Shown piece by piece: positions 44,522-52,330 of a stretch of 64,000 nt of DNA. The notes under the pieces were generated by a model. That model saw only the letters and a program-made list of their open reading frames with translations. It was not told where the DNA came from and searched no databases. The position numbers and the translations under genes were made by a program. Position 1 is the first letter of the stretch. Each line of letters starts with the position of its first letter. The stretch is from Parabacteroides bouchesdurhonensis (GTDB taxonomy: Bacteria > Bacteroidota > Bacteroidia > Bacteroidales > Tannerellaceae): assembly GCF_900186615.1 (NCBI RefSeq), contig NZ_LT896588.1, positions 2,402,729 through 2,466,728 on the forward strand, written 5' to 3'.

Positions 44522-44980
44522 TTACAGATTAAGGATTTGATTTGCATGGTCTTTTGTTTTAACCTCCTTTGGACCGATAATATTGGTTACCACTCCGTTT
44601 TCATTAATGATGAAGGTAGTACGTAGCGTCCCCATGTATGTACGCCCATACATTTTCTTTTCTGCCCACACTCCGAATTGTTCCTGAAGTGAAGCATCCG
44701 TATCGGCTATCAGGTGGAAAGGCAGGTTTTGTTTGGCAATGAATCCCTGATGAGACTTTGCACTGTCTTTACTTACGCCAATTACTTCGTAACCGGCATC
44801 CTGCAATTCTTTGTAGCCGTCCCGCAAGCTGCAAGCTTCTGCCGTGCAACCAGACGTGTTATCTTTGGGATAGAAGTAAAGAGCCAGTTTCTTTCCTTTA
44901 AAATCACTTAGCTTTATTTCTTTTCCACCTTGATCTGTTCCTAATATTTCGGGAGCTTTGTCGCCTATTTGTATTGCCAT
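44522..44980 (-). CDS. bcp: thiol peroxidase Bcp/PrxQ
   Basis: The open frame extends 24 codons further upstream, but the ATG at 44980 begins the conserved AIQIGDKAPEI and avoids overlap with the upstream methyltransferase. The 152-residue protein is an AhpC/TSA-fold peroxiredoxin with DNTSGCTAEACSLRDGY, which holds the peroxidatic Cys and, five residues on, the resolving Cys of the PrxQ class. It reduces peroxides with thioredoxin. Confidence 0.94.
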   Translation of the reverse strand: MAIQIGDKAPEILGTDQGGKEIKLSDFKGKKLALYFYPKDNTSGCTAEACSLRDGYKELQDAGYEVIGVSKDSAKSHQGFIAKQNLPFHLIADTDASLQEQFGVWAEKKMYGRTYMGTLRTTFIINENGVVTNIIGPKEVKTKDHANQILNL

Positions 44981-44988
44981 ATCTCTAT

Positions 44989-45828
44989 TTATTTTATAGT
45001 TAATATAGTAACATCCTGAAAGTCTAAGGGAGCTGTTTCTGTTCCCGACCAACCACCGTGGTGAATAGCCTCTGTTTTCAGTCCGTGTTTGTCCAACATT
45101 GCAGACAGATATGATTCGTCGAATGCAATGTTTGCTTCCTTTACTTTTTCATCCATCAGGCTATATCCTTCATATCGGTGACAGAAATTAAACTTAGCTT
45201 TACCTTCGCTCATCTGTCTTTCGATGTCGGGATTCAGTAAGAAGAAAGTTGCAAGACATTTACCTGCAGGTTTCATTACGCGTGCTATCTGTCCTAAATA
45301 ATTGTCTACATCTTCCGGCATCATATGAGTGAATACGGAAGTCAGGACGATACAATCGAACTGCTTGTCTTCGTAAGGAAAAACAAAATGTTTTGCTTCC
45401 GCGTCCGTCTTCAAATTATATAAATCATTCTTCAAGTCGATATGTAAGAACTTGAAATTCGGATAATGTGATGATATATGTTTATTGCACCAATCAATAC
45501 CCTTCTTTACTATATCGAAACCTTCGTATGACCCTTTTTCATTCAGATAGCCGGTCAGAGGTACGGCTAGCCGTCCTATACCGCAACCAATATCGAGTAC
45601 TCGTCCTTCCGGGGATAGTCCGGCATGTTTAATCAACAGGTCCATTAAATGAAGGCCTTGCTTTTTAAAATCACCCGAACCGATAAACACCATGCCTTTA
45701 GGCGGTATCATATTTTCCCTTTTATGCAGAATCGTATCATACAAGTCTACCGGAAAATAATAGATACGTCTGGCCATCAGACGCATGGATGGTGTGAACG
45801 AATAGTATAATGTCCTAAGAATACTCAT
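44989..45828 (-). CDS. class I SAM-dependent methyltransferase
   Basis: This is a 279-residue protein with motif I GRVLDIGCGIGRLAVPLTGYL (about 73-93), then SYEGFDIVKKGIDWC and FDCIVLTSVFTHMMPEDVDNY. These are typical methyltransferase_11/25 features. The N-terminal 50 residues are basic and aromatic. It lies 2 bp after the carboxynorspermidine dehydrogenase gene. Substrate unknown. Confidence 0.87.
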   Translation of the reverse strand: MSILRTLYYSFTPSMRLMARRIYYFPVDLYDTILHKRENMIPPKGMVFIGSGDFKKQGLHLMDLLIKHAGLSPEGRVLDIGCGIGRLAVPLTGYLNEKGSYEGFDIVKKGIDWCNKHISSHYPNFKFLHIDLKNDLYNLKTDAEAKHFVFPYEDKQFDCIVLTSVFTHMMPEDVDNYLGQIARVMKPAGKCLATFFLLNPDIERQMSEGKAKFNFCHRYEGYSLMDEKVKEANIAFDESYLSAMLDKHGLKTEAIHHGGWSGTETAPLDFQDVTILTIK

Positions 45829-45830
45829 CC

Positions 45831-47027
45831 TTACAGTTCCAAATCAATATTAAACAGCTCATGCCAAGGCAAGCCCTGTTCGTTTAATTCCTTCATAAAT
45901 GGGTCCGGATCGAACTCTTCAACGTTCCATACGCCCGGTTTCTTCCATACACCTTGCATGAATAGTTTTGCGCCAATCATGGCCGGTACGCCGGTTGTAT
46001 AACTTACGCCCTGTGCTCCGGTTTCTTTATAGGCAGCTTCGTGGCTACAGTTATTATATACGTAATAAGTAATATCCTTTCCATCCTTTCCTATACCACG
46101 AATACGGCATCCGATGGAAGTTTGTCCCGTATAATTCTCTCCCAGGTCTCCCGGGTTGGGTAACACAGCCTTCAAGAATTGGATTGGTACAATTTCTACG
46201 CCATTATACACAATAGGTTTGATACTTGCCATACCTATATTCTGTATTACACGTAGATGAGTCAGATATTCTTGTCCGAAAGTCATCCAGAAGCGAGCGC
46301 GCTTAATAGTCGGGAAATTCTTTGTCAGGCTTTCCAGCTCTTCATGGTACATCAGATAAGATTCACGAGGACCTACCTCCGGATAGTTCAGCGGTTTATG
46401 TACAGACAACGGATCTGTTTCTTTCCATTCTCCGTCCTCATAGTATTTACCACGCTGGGTGATCTCGCGAATATTGATTTCCGGATTGAAGTTGGTTGCG
46501 AATGCTTTATGATGGTCGCCAGCATTGCAGTCTACAATATCCAGATATTGCATCTCCTTAAAATGATGCTTGGCAGCATAAGCGGTATATACACCGGTAA
46601 CTCCCGGGTCAAAACCGCATCCAAGTATAGCAGTCAAACCGGCTTCTTCAAACCGTTTCTTGTAGGCCCATTGCCAGCTATATTCGTATTTAGCTTCGTC
46701 TAGTGGCTCGTAGTTTGCTGTATCCAGGTAACTTACACCATAGGCAAGGCATGCGTCCATAATGGAGAGGTCCTGGTATGGTAAAGCAAGGTTTACTACC
46801 AAATCCGGTTTGAAGGAGTTAAACAGAGCAACCAGTTCTTCTACATTATCTGCATTGACCTGTGCTGTTTGGACTTTGACGTTTTTTATGTCGGCGGCTA
46901 TTTGGTCACACTTGCTTTTAGTACGGCTCGCTACCATAATATCGGTAAATACATCCGCATTCATCGCTATCTTTTTAACAGCAACAGTACTTACGCCTCC
47001 GGCACCAATAACTAATACTCTTCCCAT
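45831..47027 (-). CDS. saccharopine-dehydrogenase-family protein, likely carboxynorspermidine dehydrogenase
   Basis: This 398-residue NAD(P)-binding reductase begins MGRVLVIGAGGVSTVAVKKIA, a Rossmann GxGGVG-like loop. It contains LVVNLALPYQDLSIMDACLAYGVSYLDTANYE and GCGFDPGVTGVYTAYA, the signature block of carboxynorspermidine/carboxyspermidine synthase. This enzyme condenses aspartate semialdehyde with a diamine to make polyamine precursors in Bacteroidetes. The partner decarboxylase NspC is not in the window. It opens the recA operon. Confidence 0.86.
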   Translation of the reverse strand: MGRVLVIGAGGVSTVAVKKIAMNADVFTDIMVASRTKSKCDQIAADIKNVKVQTAQVNADNVEELVALFNSFKPDLVVNLALPYQDLSIMDACLAYGVSYLDTANYEPLDEAKYEYSWQWAYKKRFEEAGLTAILGCGFDPGVTGVYTAYAAKHHFKEMQYLDIVDCNAGDHHKAFATNFNPEINIREITQRGKYYEDGEWKETDPLSVHKPLNYPEVGPRESYLMYHEELESLTKNFPTIKRARFWMTFGQEYLTHLRVIQNIGMASIKPIVYNGVEIVPIQFLKAVLPNPGDLGENYTGQTSIGCRIRGIGKDGKDITYYVYNNCSHEAAYKETGAQGVSYTTGVPAMIGAKLFMQGVWKKPGVWNVEEFDPDPFMKELNEQGLPWHELFNIDLEL

Positions 47028-47090
47028 TTACTTAAATAGAATTAATCTGATTGTTAATATATACGGTTTCAACAGTAGTAAACCGAATGA

Positions 47091-47098
47091 CAAATATA
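47091..47098 (-). promoter_or_regulatory. -7 box of the recA-glycan operon
   Basis: Minus-strand TATATTTG fits the -7 consensus 64 bp before the first ATG of the nine-gene run. No TTG occurs at the usual distance. Confidence 0.45.
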
Positions 47099-47229
47099 CA
47101 ATATAATATTTAATATTCGGAGCTTTCCGCGCGAAAGTAAAGAGAATCTTTGTCGTCTTCTTTTTGCGGTATTTATAAAGTGTGCGTCCTTATAATAAAA
47201 TGTGTTGTTTTGACCTTGAAGCAGACGAA

Positions 47230-47619
47230 TTACCGGTCGATATCTGCAATTATACGCAGGATTGTTTTTTGAAGAACGGGAATATCTTGTTTAATACTTT
47301 CGAAAATAACTTCTGCATCAATTTCAAAATAATGGTGAGATATAATGTCTCTCATTCTCATAATGCTTCTCCAATTTACTTCGGGATATTGCACTAATAA
47401 TTTTTGTCCGGTTATTTTGTCAAGATTCTTAATCATTTCGCCAATAACTTGAAGACGCATACAAACGCTGTCTAATAAATCTATACCGGAAGGTGTTTCG
47501 AGGAAATTGTTAACAGAGCTAAGGGATGATGTACGCCTTAGAATATGATTGATGGATGTGTCAATGTCTTTTAATGTGTCAAGAACCCATTCTTTATTAT
47601 TGTATTGCAATTCCATCAT
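47230..47619 (-). CDS. HepT-like toxin (HEPN-domain)
   Basis: This is a 129-residue protein of the HepT/DUF86 family. The defining RX4HXY motif is intact in RDIISHHYFEID near residue 94. The upstream ORF on the same strand encodes a MNT-domain nucleotidyltransferase and overlaps it by 23 bp, the standard HepT/MntA toxin-antitoxin arrangement. In characterised pairs MntA adds AMP to the Tyr of this motif and silences the RNase activity. Confidence 0.9.
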   Translation of the reverse strand: MMELQYNNKEWVLDTLKDIDTSINHILRRTSSLSSVNNFLETPSGIDLLDSVCMRLQVIGEMIKNLDKITGQKLLVQYPEVNWRSIMRMRDIISHHYFEIDAEVIFESIKQDIPVLQKTILRIIADIDR

Positions 47620-47896
47620 TTTGTATTTCCTTTAGCAGTAATTTATTCATCTTTTCTCTGATCCGTACAAGATCAACAGGGCGTTCTAATAACCTTTCCA
47701 GATCGTTTTGGATTTGACCTACAGTAGATAAAGGAGGTATAATACTGGCCTCGTAGAAAATGTCCACATCACTTTCTTCCTTTTGCTCTCCGCGTGCAAC
47801 AGAACCGAATATTCCCATACGTGAGATACCGTATTTATCGGCATTCTGCTGCATGTAATCTTTTAGGATGGATATGTATTCGGATGTTGTTTTCAT
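47597..47896 (-). CDS. MntA-like nucleotidyltransferase antitoxin
   Basis: This 99-residue minimal nucleotidyltransferase has the motif GSVARGEQKEESDVDIF, matching GSX10DXD of the pol-beta superfamily (the two Asp are metal ligands). It precedes and overlaps the HepT gene. Such proteins inactivate HepT by AMPylation of its active-site Tyr. The gene is preceded by a short AT-rich gap with no clear promoter. Confidence 0.9.
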   Translation of the reverse strand: MKTTSEYISILKDYMQQNADKYGISRMGIFGSVARGEQKEESDVDIFYEASIIPPLSTVGQIQNDLERLLERPVDLVRIREKMNKLLLKEIQNDGIAIQ

Positions 47897-47968
47897 GTTC
47901 GGAGTTATCTAATATATAGATACAAATATCCAAAATATTTTTGGATTTACCAAACAGTTCAGGCTCTT

Positions 47969-48583
47969 TTATATGGCCTGTACCAACGTTTCGCCGGCTT
48001 TGTATAACGGATGTCGCGGATGGGCTATGTTCTTGATTTTTCCAGCTGTGCGCAACTCCTTTAAACGTCGGTTGGCTGTGGCGGAGGTGAAGCCGCAGAG
48101 ACGCTGGAATTGAATGCGGTCTAGTGTCTCATGATCGTGGAAATGCAGCAATAACAGTTTGTCTATCTCATTACCTGTCCGTTCGTTGGAGTGGGATTTG
48201 TGGCTAATGCGTTCAAACGGAGTGAAACGCAGCTTCTTTTTTAATTCAACTTCCGGACGGAAAGCTACGGATTTGAAACGGACAGATTCCGCTCTGATCT
48301 CTTTGGGTGATTCTATATCGGGGCATTCCACTGTCATTTGCAAGTATCCCAGTCCTTCTATATTGACGCGTCTACCTTCCTGTAATTCTTCTACAATTAC
48401 TTCGGACAGAGAGGTGAGTACGGCACGTATATCTCCCGGAGTCAGCGTACAACGGCTGTGGATGTTGCGGATAAGGTTTTGTGTGGATACTGTTCCGTTG
48501 GTAACAATACGGGCATGATAACGTATCCCTTTCTTATTGTTTTTCGGATTTGGATTCTTGTAAAAATCATAATAAGCTGTCAT
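47969..48583 (-). CDS. HU-like DNA-binding protein with C-terminal helix-turn-helix
   Basis: This is a 204-residue protein. Residues about 1-125 match the HU-HIG type of HU/IHF domain common in Bacteroidetes: TAYYDFYKNPN, then IVTNGTVSTQNLIRNIH, GDIRAVLTSLSEVIVEELQEGRRVNIEGLGYLQM. The tail (about 135-200) is helical with LCGFTSATANRRLKELRTAGKI, a winged-HTH pattern. The leader RNA of about 145 nt holds the four-unit palindrome array, which makes the gene a candidate for autoregulation. Confidence 0.85.
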   Translation of the reverse strand: MTAYYDFYKNPNPKNNKKGIRYHARIVTNGTVSTQNLIRNIHSRCTLTPGDIRAVLTSLSEVIVEELQEGRRVNIEGLGYLQMTVECPDIESPKEIRAESVRFKSVAFRPEVELKKKLRFTPFERISHKSHSNERTGNEIDKLLLLHFHDHETLDRIQFQRLCGFTSATANRRLKELRTAGKIKNIAHPRHPLYKAGETLVQAI

Positions 48584-48636
48584 ATTAAGTTAGATTTAGT
48601 GATAAATTGGTCGTTTTGTCCTGAAAAACTAGTTGG

Positions 48637-48716
48637 ATCACATCTGTGATCTATATAGATCACCTTTGTGATTTGATTGGATCACGGATGTGATCTGTAT
48701 AAATCACTCTTGTGAT
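48637..48716. repeat. four ATCAC-N4-GTGAT palindromes at exact 22-bp period
   Basis: Dyads ATCACatctGTGAT, ATCACctttGTGAT, ATCACggatGTGAT and ATCACtcttGTGAT start at 48637, 48659, 48681 and 48703, exactly 22 bp apart. The four central bases vary while the arms are fixed. The spacer between the first two is also palindromic (GATCTATATAGATC), and the ends TTGGATCAC and GTGATCCAA are inverted. The array lies just after a complete minus-strand promoter, so it would be transcribed in the HU-like gene's 5' leader. Confidence 0.9.
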
Positions 48717-48734
48717 CCAATTAGTTTCTCCCTA

Positions 48735-48765
48735 CAAAAATACTACTTTATTTACCCGAAGTCAA
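48735..48765 (-). promoter_or_regulatory. promoter of the HU-like DNA-binding gene
   Basis: Minus-strand TTG (48765 to 48763), a 20-bp spacer and TATTTTTG (48742 to 48735) match both boxes. Transcription would begin near 48728 and run into the four palindromes. Confidence 0.72.
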
Positions 48766-48795
48766 ATAAATAGCCTTATAAAGCAATAAAAAGAT

Positions 48796-48803
48796 TACTT
48801 TTG
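48796..48803 (+). promoter_or_regulatory. -7 box for the DUF1848 gene
   Basis: TACTTTTG lies 30 bp before the ATG, divergent from the HU-like gene promoter, with about 54 bp between the two -7 boxes. No TTG is found at 19-21 bp. Confidence 0.45.
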
Positions 48804-48832
48804 TAATTGCTACGGTAGAAACAACAATTGGA

Positions 48833-49855
48833 ATGGCATGGAATAAGATAAAAATACGGATAGAAAGCGGAGAGACGGTGGATGCAATAGCGCCTGTTAT
48901 CGTTTCTGCCAGTCGGGCAACGGACATTCCGGCTTTTTATGCCGATTGGTTTTTCAACCGTTTGCAAAAGGGATATTCAGCCTGGACAAATCCTTTCAAT
49001 GGCGTTCGTTCGTATGTATCTTATCAAAATGTAAGAATGATTGTATTTTGGTCGAAGAATCCGGCTCCGCTGTTGCCTTATCTGGAGGTACTCAAGCAAA
49101 GGGATATCCATTGCTATATCCAGTTTACACTGAATAATTATGAGGATGACGGGCTGGAACCGCATGTGCCGCCTTTGGATGAACGTATAGACACATTTTG
49201 CAGGTTGGTGGATGTATTGGGAAAGGGTAAGGTGATCTGGCGTTTTGACCCGCTGATATTATCCGATAAAACAGGAGTGGACGAACTGTTGGAAAAGGTA
49301 CGTACCATTGGCGACCGGCTGTATGGTTATACGGAAAAACTGGTGTTTAGTTATGCGGATATTTCGGTGTATAAGAAAGTAACGGCAAATCTGGAACGTG
49401 AAGGCTTCCGCTTCCGTGAATTTACGCAGGAAGATATGCTTTGTTTTGCTAAGGGAATAAACCGTTTGAATCAAAATTGGGGTTATGAAATAACGACCTG
49501 CGCGGAAGAGATCTCTTTGGAAGATGACTATAATATTTATCCTAATAAATGTATAGATGATGATTTGATGATCCGTTACTTTTCATCCGATAAAGCATTG
49601 ATGGATTATCTGGGTGTACAATATATTCCGGGAGATATGTTTCATCCCGAAGGTAAATATCAAAAAACAAAAAACAATAAAGATAAAGGACAACGCCTGT
49701 ATTGCGGCTGCATTACCAGTAAAGATATCGGGGAATATAATACTTGCCCGCATCTGTGTGCTTATTGTTATGCTAACAGCTCAAAAGAAAAGGCATTGGC
49801 AAACTGGCGTTGCCATCAGAAGAATCCTGTTTCGGAAACGATTACGGGACGGTAA
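48833..49855 (+). CDS. DUF1848 family protein with C-terminal Cys cluster
   Basis: This is a 340-residue cytoplasmic protein of DUF1848, function not established. The N-terminus has VSASRATDIPAFYADWF and SWTNPFN-type sequence (YSAWTNPFNGV), then FWSKNPAPLLPYLEVL, IQFTLNNYEDDGLEPHVPP and VIWRFDPLIL, all conserved in the family. The C-terminus has CGCITSKDIGEYNTCPHLCAYCYAN, which contains a CX3CX2C motif (CPHLCAYC), the 4Fe-4S ligand pattern of radical SAM enzymes, here at the C-terminal end rather than the usual N-terminal position. It starts a three-gene plus-strand run. Confidence 0.85.
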   Translation: MAWNKIKIRIESGETVDAIAPVIVSASRATDIPAFYADWFFNRLQKGYSAWTNPFNGVRSYVSYQNVRMIVFWSKNPAPLLPYLEVLKQRDIHCYIQFTLNNYEDDGLEPHVPPLDERIDTFCRLVDVLGKGKVIWRFDPLILSDKTGVDELLEKVRTIGDRLYGYTEKLVFSYADISVYKKVTANLEREGFRFREFTQEDMLCFAKGINRLNQNWGYEITTCAEEISLEDDYNIYPNKCIDDDLMIRYFSSDKALMDYLGVQYIPGDMFHPEGKYQKTKNNKDKGQRLYCGCITSKDIGEYNTCPHLCAYCYANSSKEKALANWRCHQKNPVSETITGR

Positions 49856-49874
49856 ACGAGTAACAAGCAAAGAT

Positions 49875-51098
49875 ATGGAAGCTCAGTTGATGATAGAAGA
49901 AAATACGGCTTATGCGTATATACTGCGTGCTGTTGGCGAACCGACTTTTGAGAATGTGCGCCAGTTGTCTGTCGACTTTGTGTCCCGGCTAAAGGAAGAA
50001 GATAAAGCAGAGATCTATAAACATCTGGATAACGGACGGAGTGTGTTGGATTCGGAAGCGCTTTTGCTTTATTACCTCTATTCGTATGGTAAAATGCACT
50101 TGGCCAAATTGCGTTATATATATAGCAGCCTGCCTTCGTCTTTCTGGAATGATAAAGTGGATTTGATAGCTTGGGGATGCGGACAAGGGTTGGAGATAAT
50201 GGCTTATGGCGATTATTTACGGTCGGAAGGTCTTCATTCCAATTTGTCATCCATAACATTGATTGAGCCTTCGGAACTGGCTTTGCGCCGGGCGGCGTTG
50301 CATGCCCGTCTCTTTTTTCCCGATACGGAGATTCGAACGGTCTGTAAATATGCCGGAGATTTGACAGTGGAAGATTTCCCCGAGAAGCGTGTCTCGTTCC
50401 ATATCTTCTCAAATTTTCTGGATATTGAAGGGCTGGATTTGCCACGGTTAGTGGGTTTGGTTAAATCAATCCAAAGAGGAGGCGATTATTATGCGTGCGT
50501 TAGTCCCATCTATGATAGTTGCGGAGGTGGCCATGTTTGTAAGCACACATGCCGCTTGTCTCATTTCACGAAGGAACTTGGAGCCGAAATACTTAATCAT
50601 TGGTGTAACCGTGAATTGAAATATGATGGAGATAAAGTGTGTACTATTAATTCTCAGTTGCTTTTCCGGCAGACGCTTTCGGAAGAGATACTCCGGCAAA
50701 TAAAGAAAGCGGAAGAAGGAGATGCAGAAGCCCAATTTGCTATGGGAGCAAACTATGGGAATGGGAATGAGGTTGCTATAGATTACAGGGAGGCTGTTAA
50801 ATGGTACCGGATGGCGGTGGAACAAGGACATGCCAGTGCTCAGAATAATTTGGGGATTATGTATGAATACGGCCGAAGTGTGGATGTAAATGTTGATGAG
50901 GCAGCCCGTTTATATCGTTTGTCTGCCGATCAGGGGAATTCTTATGCATGGGGGAATCTGGCTGATATGTATGAAAATGGCAAAGGTGTAAAGAAAGATA
51001 TGGAGGAAGCTATACGGTTATATAAGCTTTCTGTCGCACAAGGATATACGTTTGCTCAAGATGCTTTAAAACGTTTAGGAGAGGAGCAGGAAGAATGA
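49875..51098 (+). CDS. methyltransferase-like domain fused to Sel1 repeats
   Basis: The frame is open far upstream into the DUF1848 gene, but the first sensible start is the ATG at 49875, which gives 407 residues. The N-terminal 275 residues contain LIAWGCGQGLEIMAYGDYL and LIEPSELALRRAALHARLF, resembling motif I and motif II of a Rossmann methyltransferase. The C-terminal 120 residues are three to four Sel1-like repeats (EGDAEAQFAMGANYGNG, HASAQNNLGIMYEYGRSV, NSYAWGNLADMYENGKGV, YTFAQDALKRLG). This fusion is unusual. Its stop overlaps the next start as ATGA. Confidence 0.75.
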   Translation: MEAQLMIEENTAYAYILRAVGEPTFENVRQLSVDFVSRLKEEDKAEIYKHLDNGRSVLDSEALLLYYLYSYGKMHLAKLRYIYSSLPSSFWNDKVDLIAWGCGQGLEIMAYGDYLRSEGLHSNLSSITLIEPSELALRRAALHARLFFPDTEIRTVCKYAGDLTVEDFPEKRVSFHIFSNFLDIEGLDLPRLVGLVKSIQRGGDYYACVSPIYDSCGGGHVCKHTCRLSHFTKELGAEILNHWCNRELKYDGDKVCTINSQLLFRQTLSEEILRQIKKAEEGDAEAQFAMGANYGNGNEVAIDYREAVKWYRMAVEQGHASAQNNLGIMYEYGRSVDVNVDEAARLYRLSADQGNSYAWGNLADMYENGKGVKKDMEEAIRLYKLSVAQGYTFAQDALKRLGEEQEE

Positions 51099-52282
51099 TG
51101 TTAAGCGAAGAACAGAAACGTTTCATTTGTGAACATGCCGCGGATGATCTGTCCCGTTTGTTTTTGTCTGCTTCTAAATATGCAGTTCCCGATGTGCCGT
51201 TTCTGATAGAACAGATTGCTTCCCGAAAGCAGATACGGGAAAAACTGCCGTCATGGTATTTGAATCAAGATTTGCTTTTTCCGGCAAAGATTGCGGCAGA
51301 GCAGTGTTCGTCGGAGTTGACCGCTTCTTATAAACAGACGTTGGTTAACATTGGCGATCGTTTGTGTGATTTAACCGGAGGATTGGGTATAGATAGTTAT
51401 TTCTTTTCCCGTAAAGTGAAAGGTGTGACTTATATAGAGCGTTATGCTCCTTATTGTGAAGTGGCAAAGCATAACTTTGGTATTTTAGGAGCCGACAATA
51501 TAACGGTAATTAATGCGGACATAACGGAGTTCAGGTCGCAACTACCTAAGGTCGATGTCTTTTATATTGACCCTGCCCGTCGTGGAGAAGGGAACAAAAG
51601 AGTGTTTGCTTTACAGGATTGCGAACCTGATTTGCCGGACTTGCTTCCTGTTTTATTTGAACGTGCACCGAAGGTAATTGCCAAAATATCGCCTATGGCG
51701 GACATTCAGCAAACTTTGGATTTGCTTCCGGGTACAACGGAAGTGCATGTACTGTCCGTAAAGAATGAATGTAAGGAATTGTTGTTTGTGATAGAAAGAG
51801 ATAAAACGGTTCTTTCCCCTCAGTTGCATTGTATTAATTTCACTGTGGACGGACGGAAGGAACTTTATTCTTTTACATTGCCGGAAGAGCGGGAGGCTTC
51901 TTTATGCTTGTCTGATAAAGTGGATTCATACATGTATGAACCGAATGCTTCGTTACTGAAAGCCGGCGCTTTTAAAAGCACTGCTTTACGTTTTGGTTTA
52001 CGTAAATTGCACGTGAGTAGCCATTTTTATACATCGTCGGAGTTAGTAAGCGGTTTCCCCGGAAGAATATTTTCTGTGGAAGATGTATATCCGTTTAGCG
52101 GTAAGCTTTGTAAACAACTCTCTAAACAAGTACCACGAGCCAATATAACTGTCCGTAATTTTCCTTTGTCTGTAGATGAGCTGCGTAAGCGCACCAAAAT
52201 AGCAGATGGAGGCGATGTATATCTATTTGCTACCACGTTGGCCGGTGGAGAGAAAGTGTTGGTGCAAGGGGTAAAAATATAG
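51095..52282 (+). CDS. THUMP-like methyltransferase
   Basis: This is a 395-residue class I SAM methyltransferase with DLTGGLGIDSYFFSRKVKGVTYIER-type motif I (kept here in short form: DLTGGLGIDSYFF), AKHNFGILGADNITVINAD and the catalytic-region FYIDPARR. DPAR followed by a C-terminal THUMP-like domain is the architecture of a Bacteroidetes/Firmicutes family of unknown RNA methyltransferases. The gene is coupled to the Sel1 fusion and ends at a strong terminator. Confidence 0.82.
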   Translation: MMLSEEQKRFICEHAADDLSRLFLSASKYAVPDVPFLIEQIASRKQIREKLPSWYLNQDLLFPAKIAAEQCSSELTASYKQTLVNIGDRLCDLTGGLGIDSYFFSRKVKGVTYIERYAPYCEVAKHNFGILGADNITVINADITEFRSQLPKVDVFYIDPARRGEGNKRVFALQDCEPDLPDLLPVLFERAPKVIAKISPMADIQQTLDLLPGTTEVHVLSVKNECKELLFVIERDKTVLSPQLHCINFTVDGRKELYSFTLPEEREASLCLSDKVDSYMYEPNASLLKAGAFKSTALRFGLRKLHVSSHFYTSSELVSGFPGRIFSVEDVYPFSGKLCKQLSKQVPRANITVRNFPLSVDELRKRTKIADGGDVYLFATTLAGGEKVLVQGVKI

Positions 52283-52309
52283 AAGCCGGCTGATTCAGCC
52301 GGCTTCTAT
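52279..52309. terminator. bidirectional terminator between convergent genes
   Basis: A near-perfect palindrome has 15-bp arms (52279-52293 with 52295-52309) containing GAAGCCGGCTGA. The THUMP-like gene's stop lies inside its left arm. It stands 22 bp from the stop of the opposed lipoprotein gene. The T-tracts are weak. Confidence 0.75.
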
Positions 52310-52330
52310 GATGATTGTATAATATATAAC

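Noticed and set aside
48637-48716. CRISPR array
   Set aside because: The repeats are short palindromes with only 8-bp partly palindromic spacers and there are no cas genes. The same holds for 21799-21886, which has no spacers at all.
49614-49874. N-terminal extension of the methyltransferase-Sel1 gene
   Set aside because: It overlaps the well-supported DUF1848 coding region in another frame, and the extension has no domain-like sequence.
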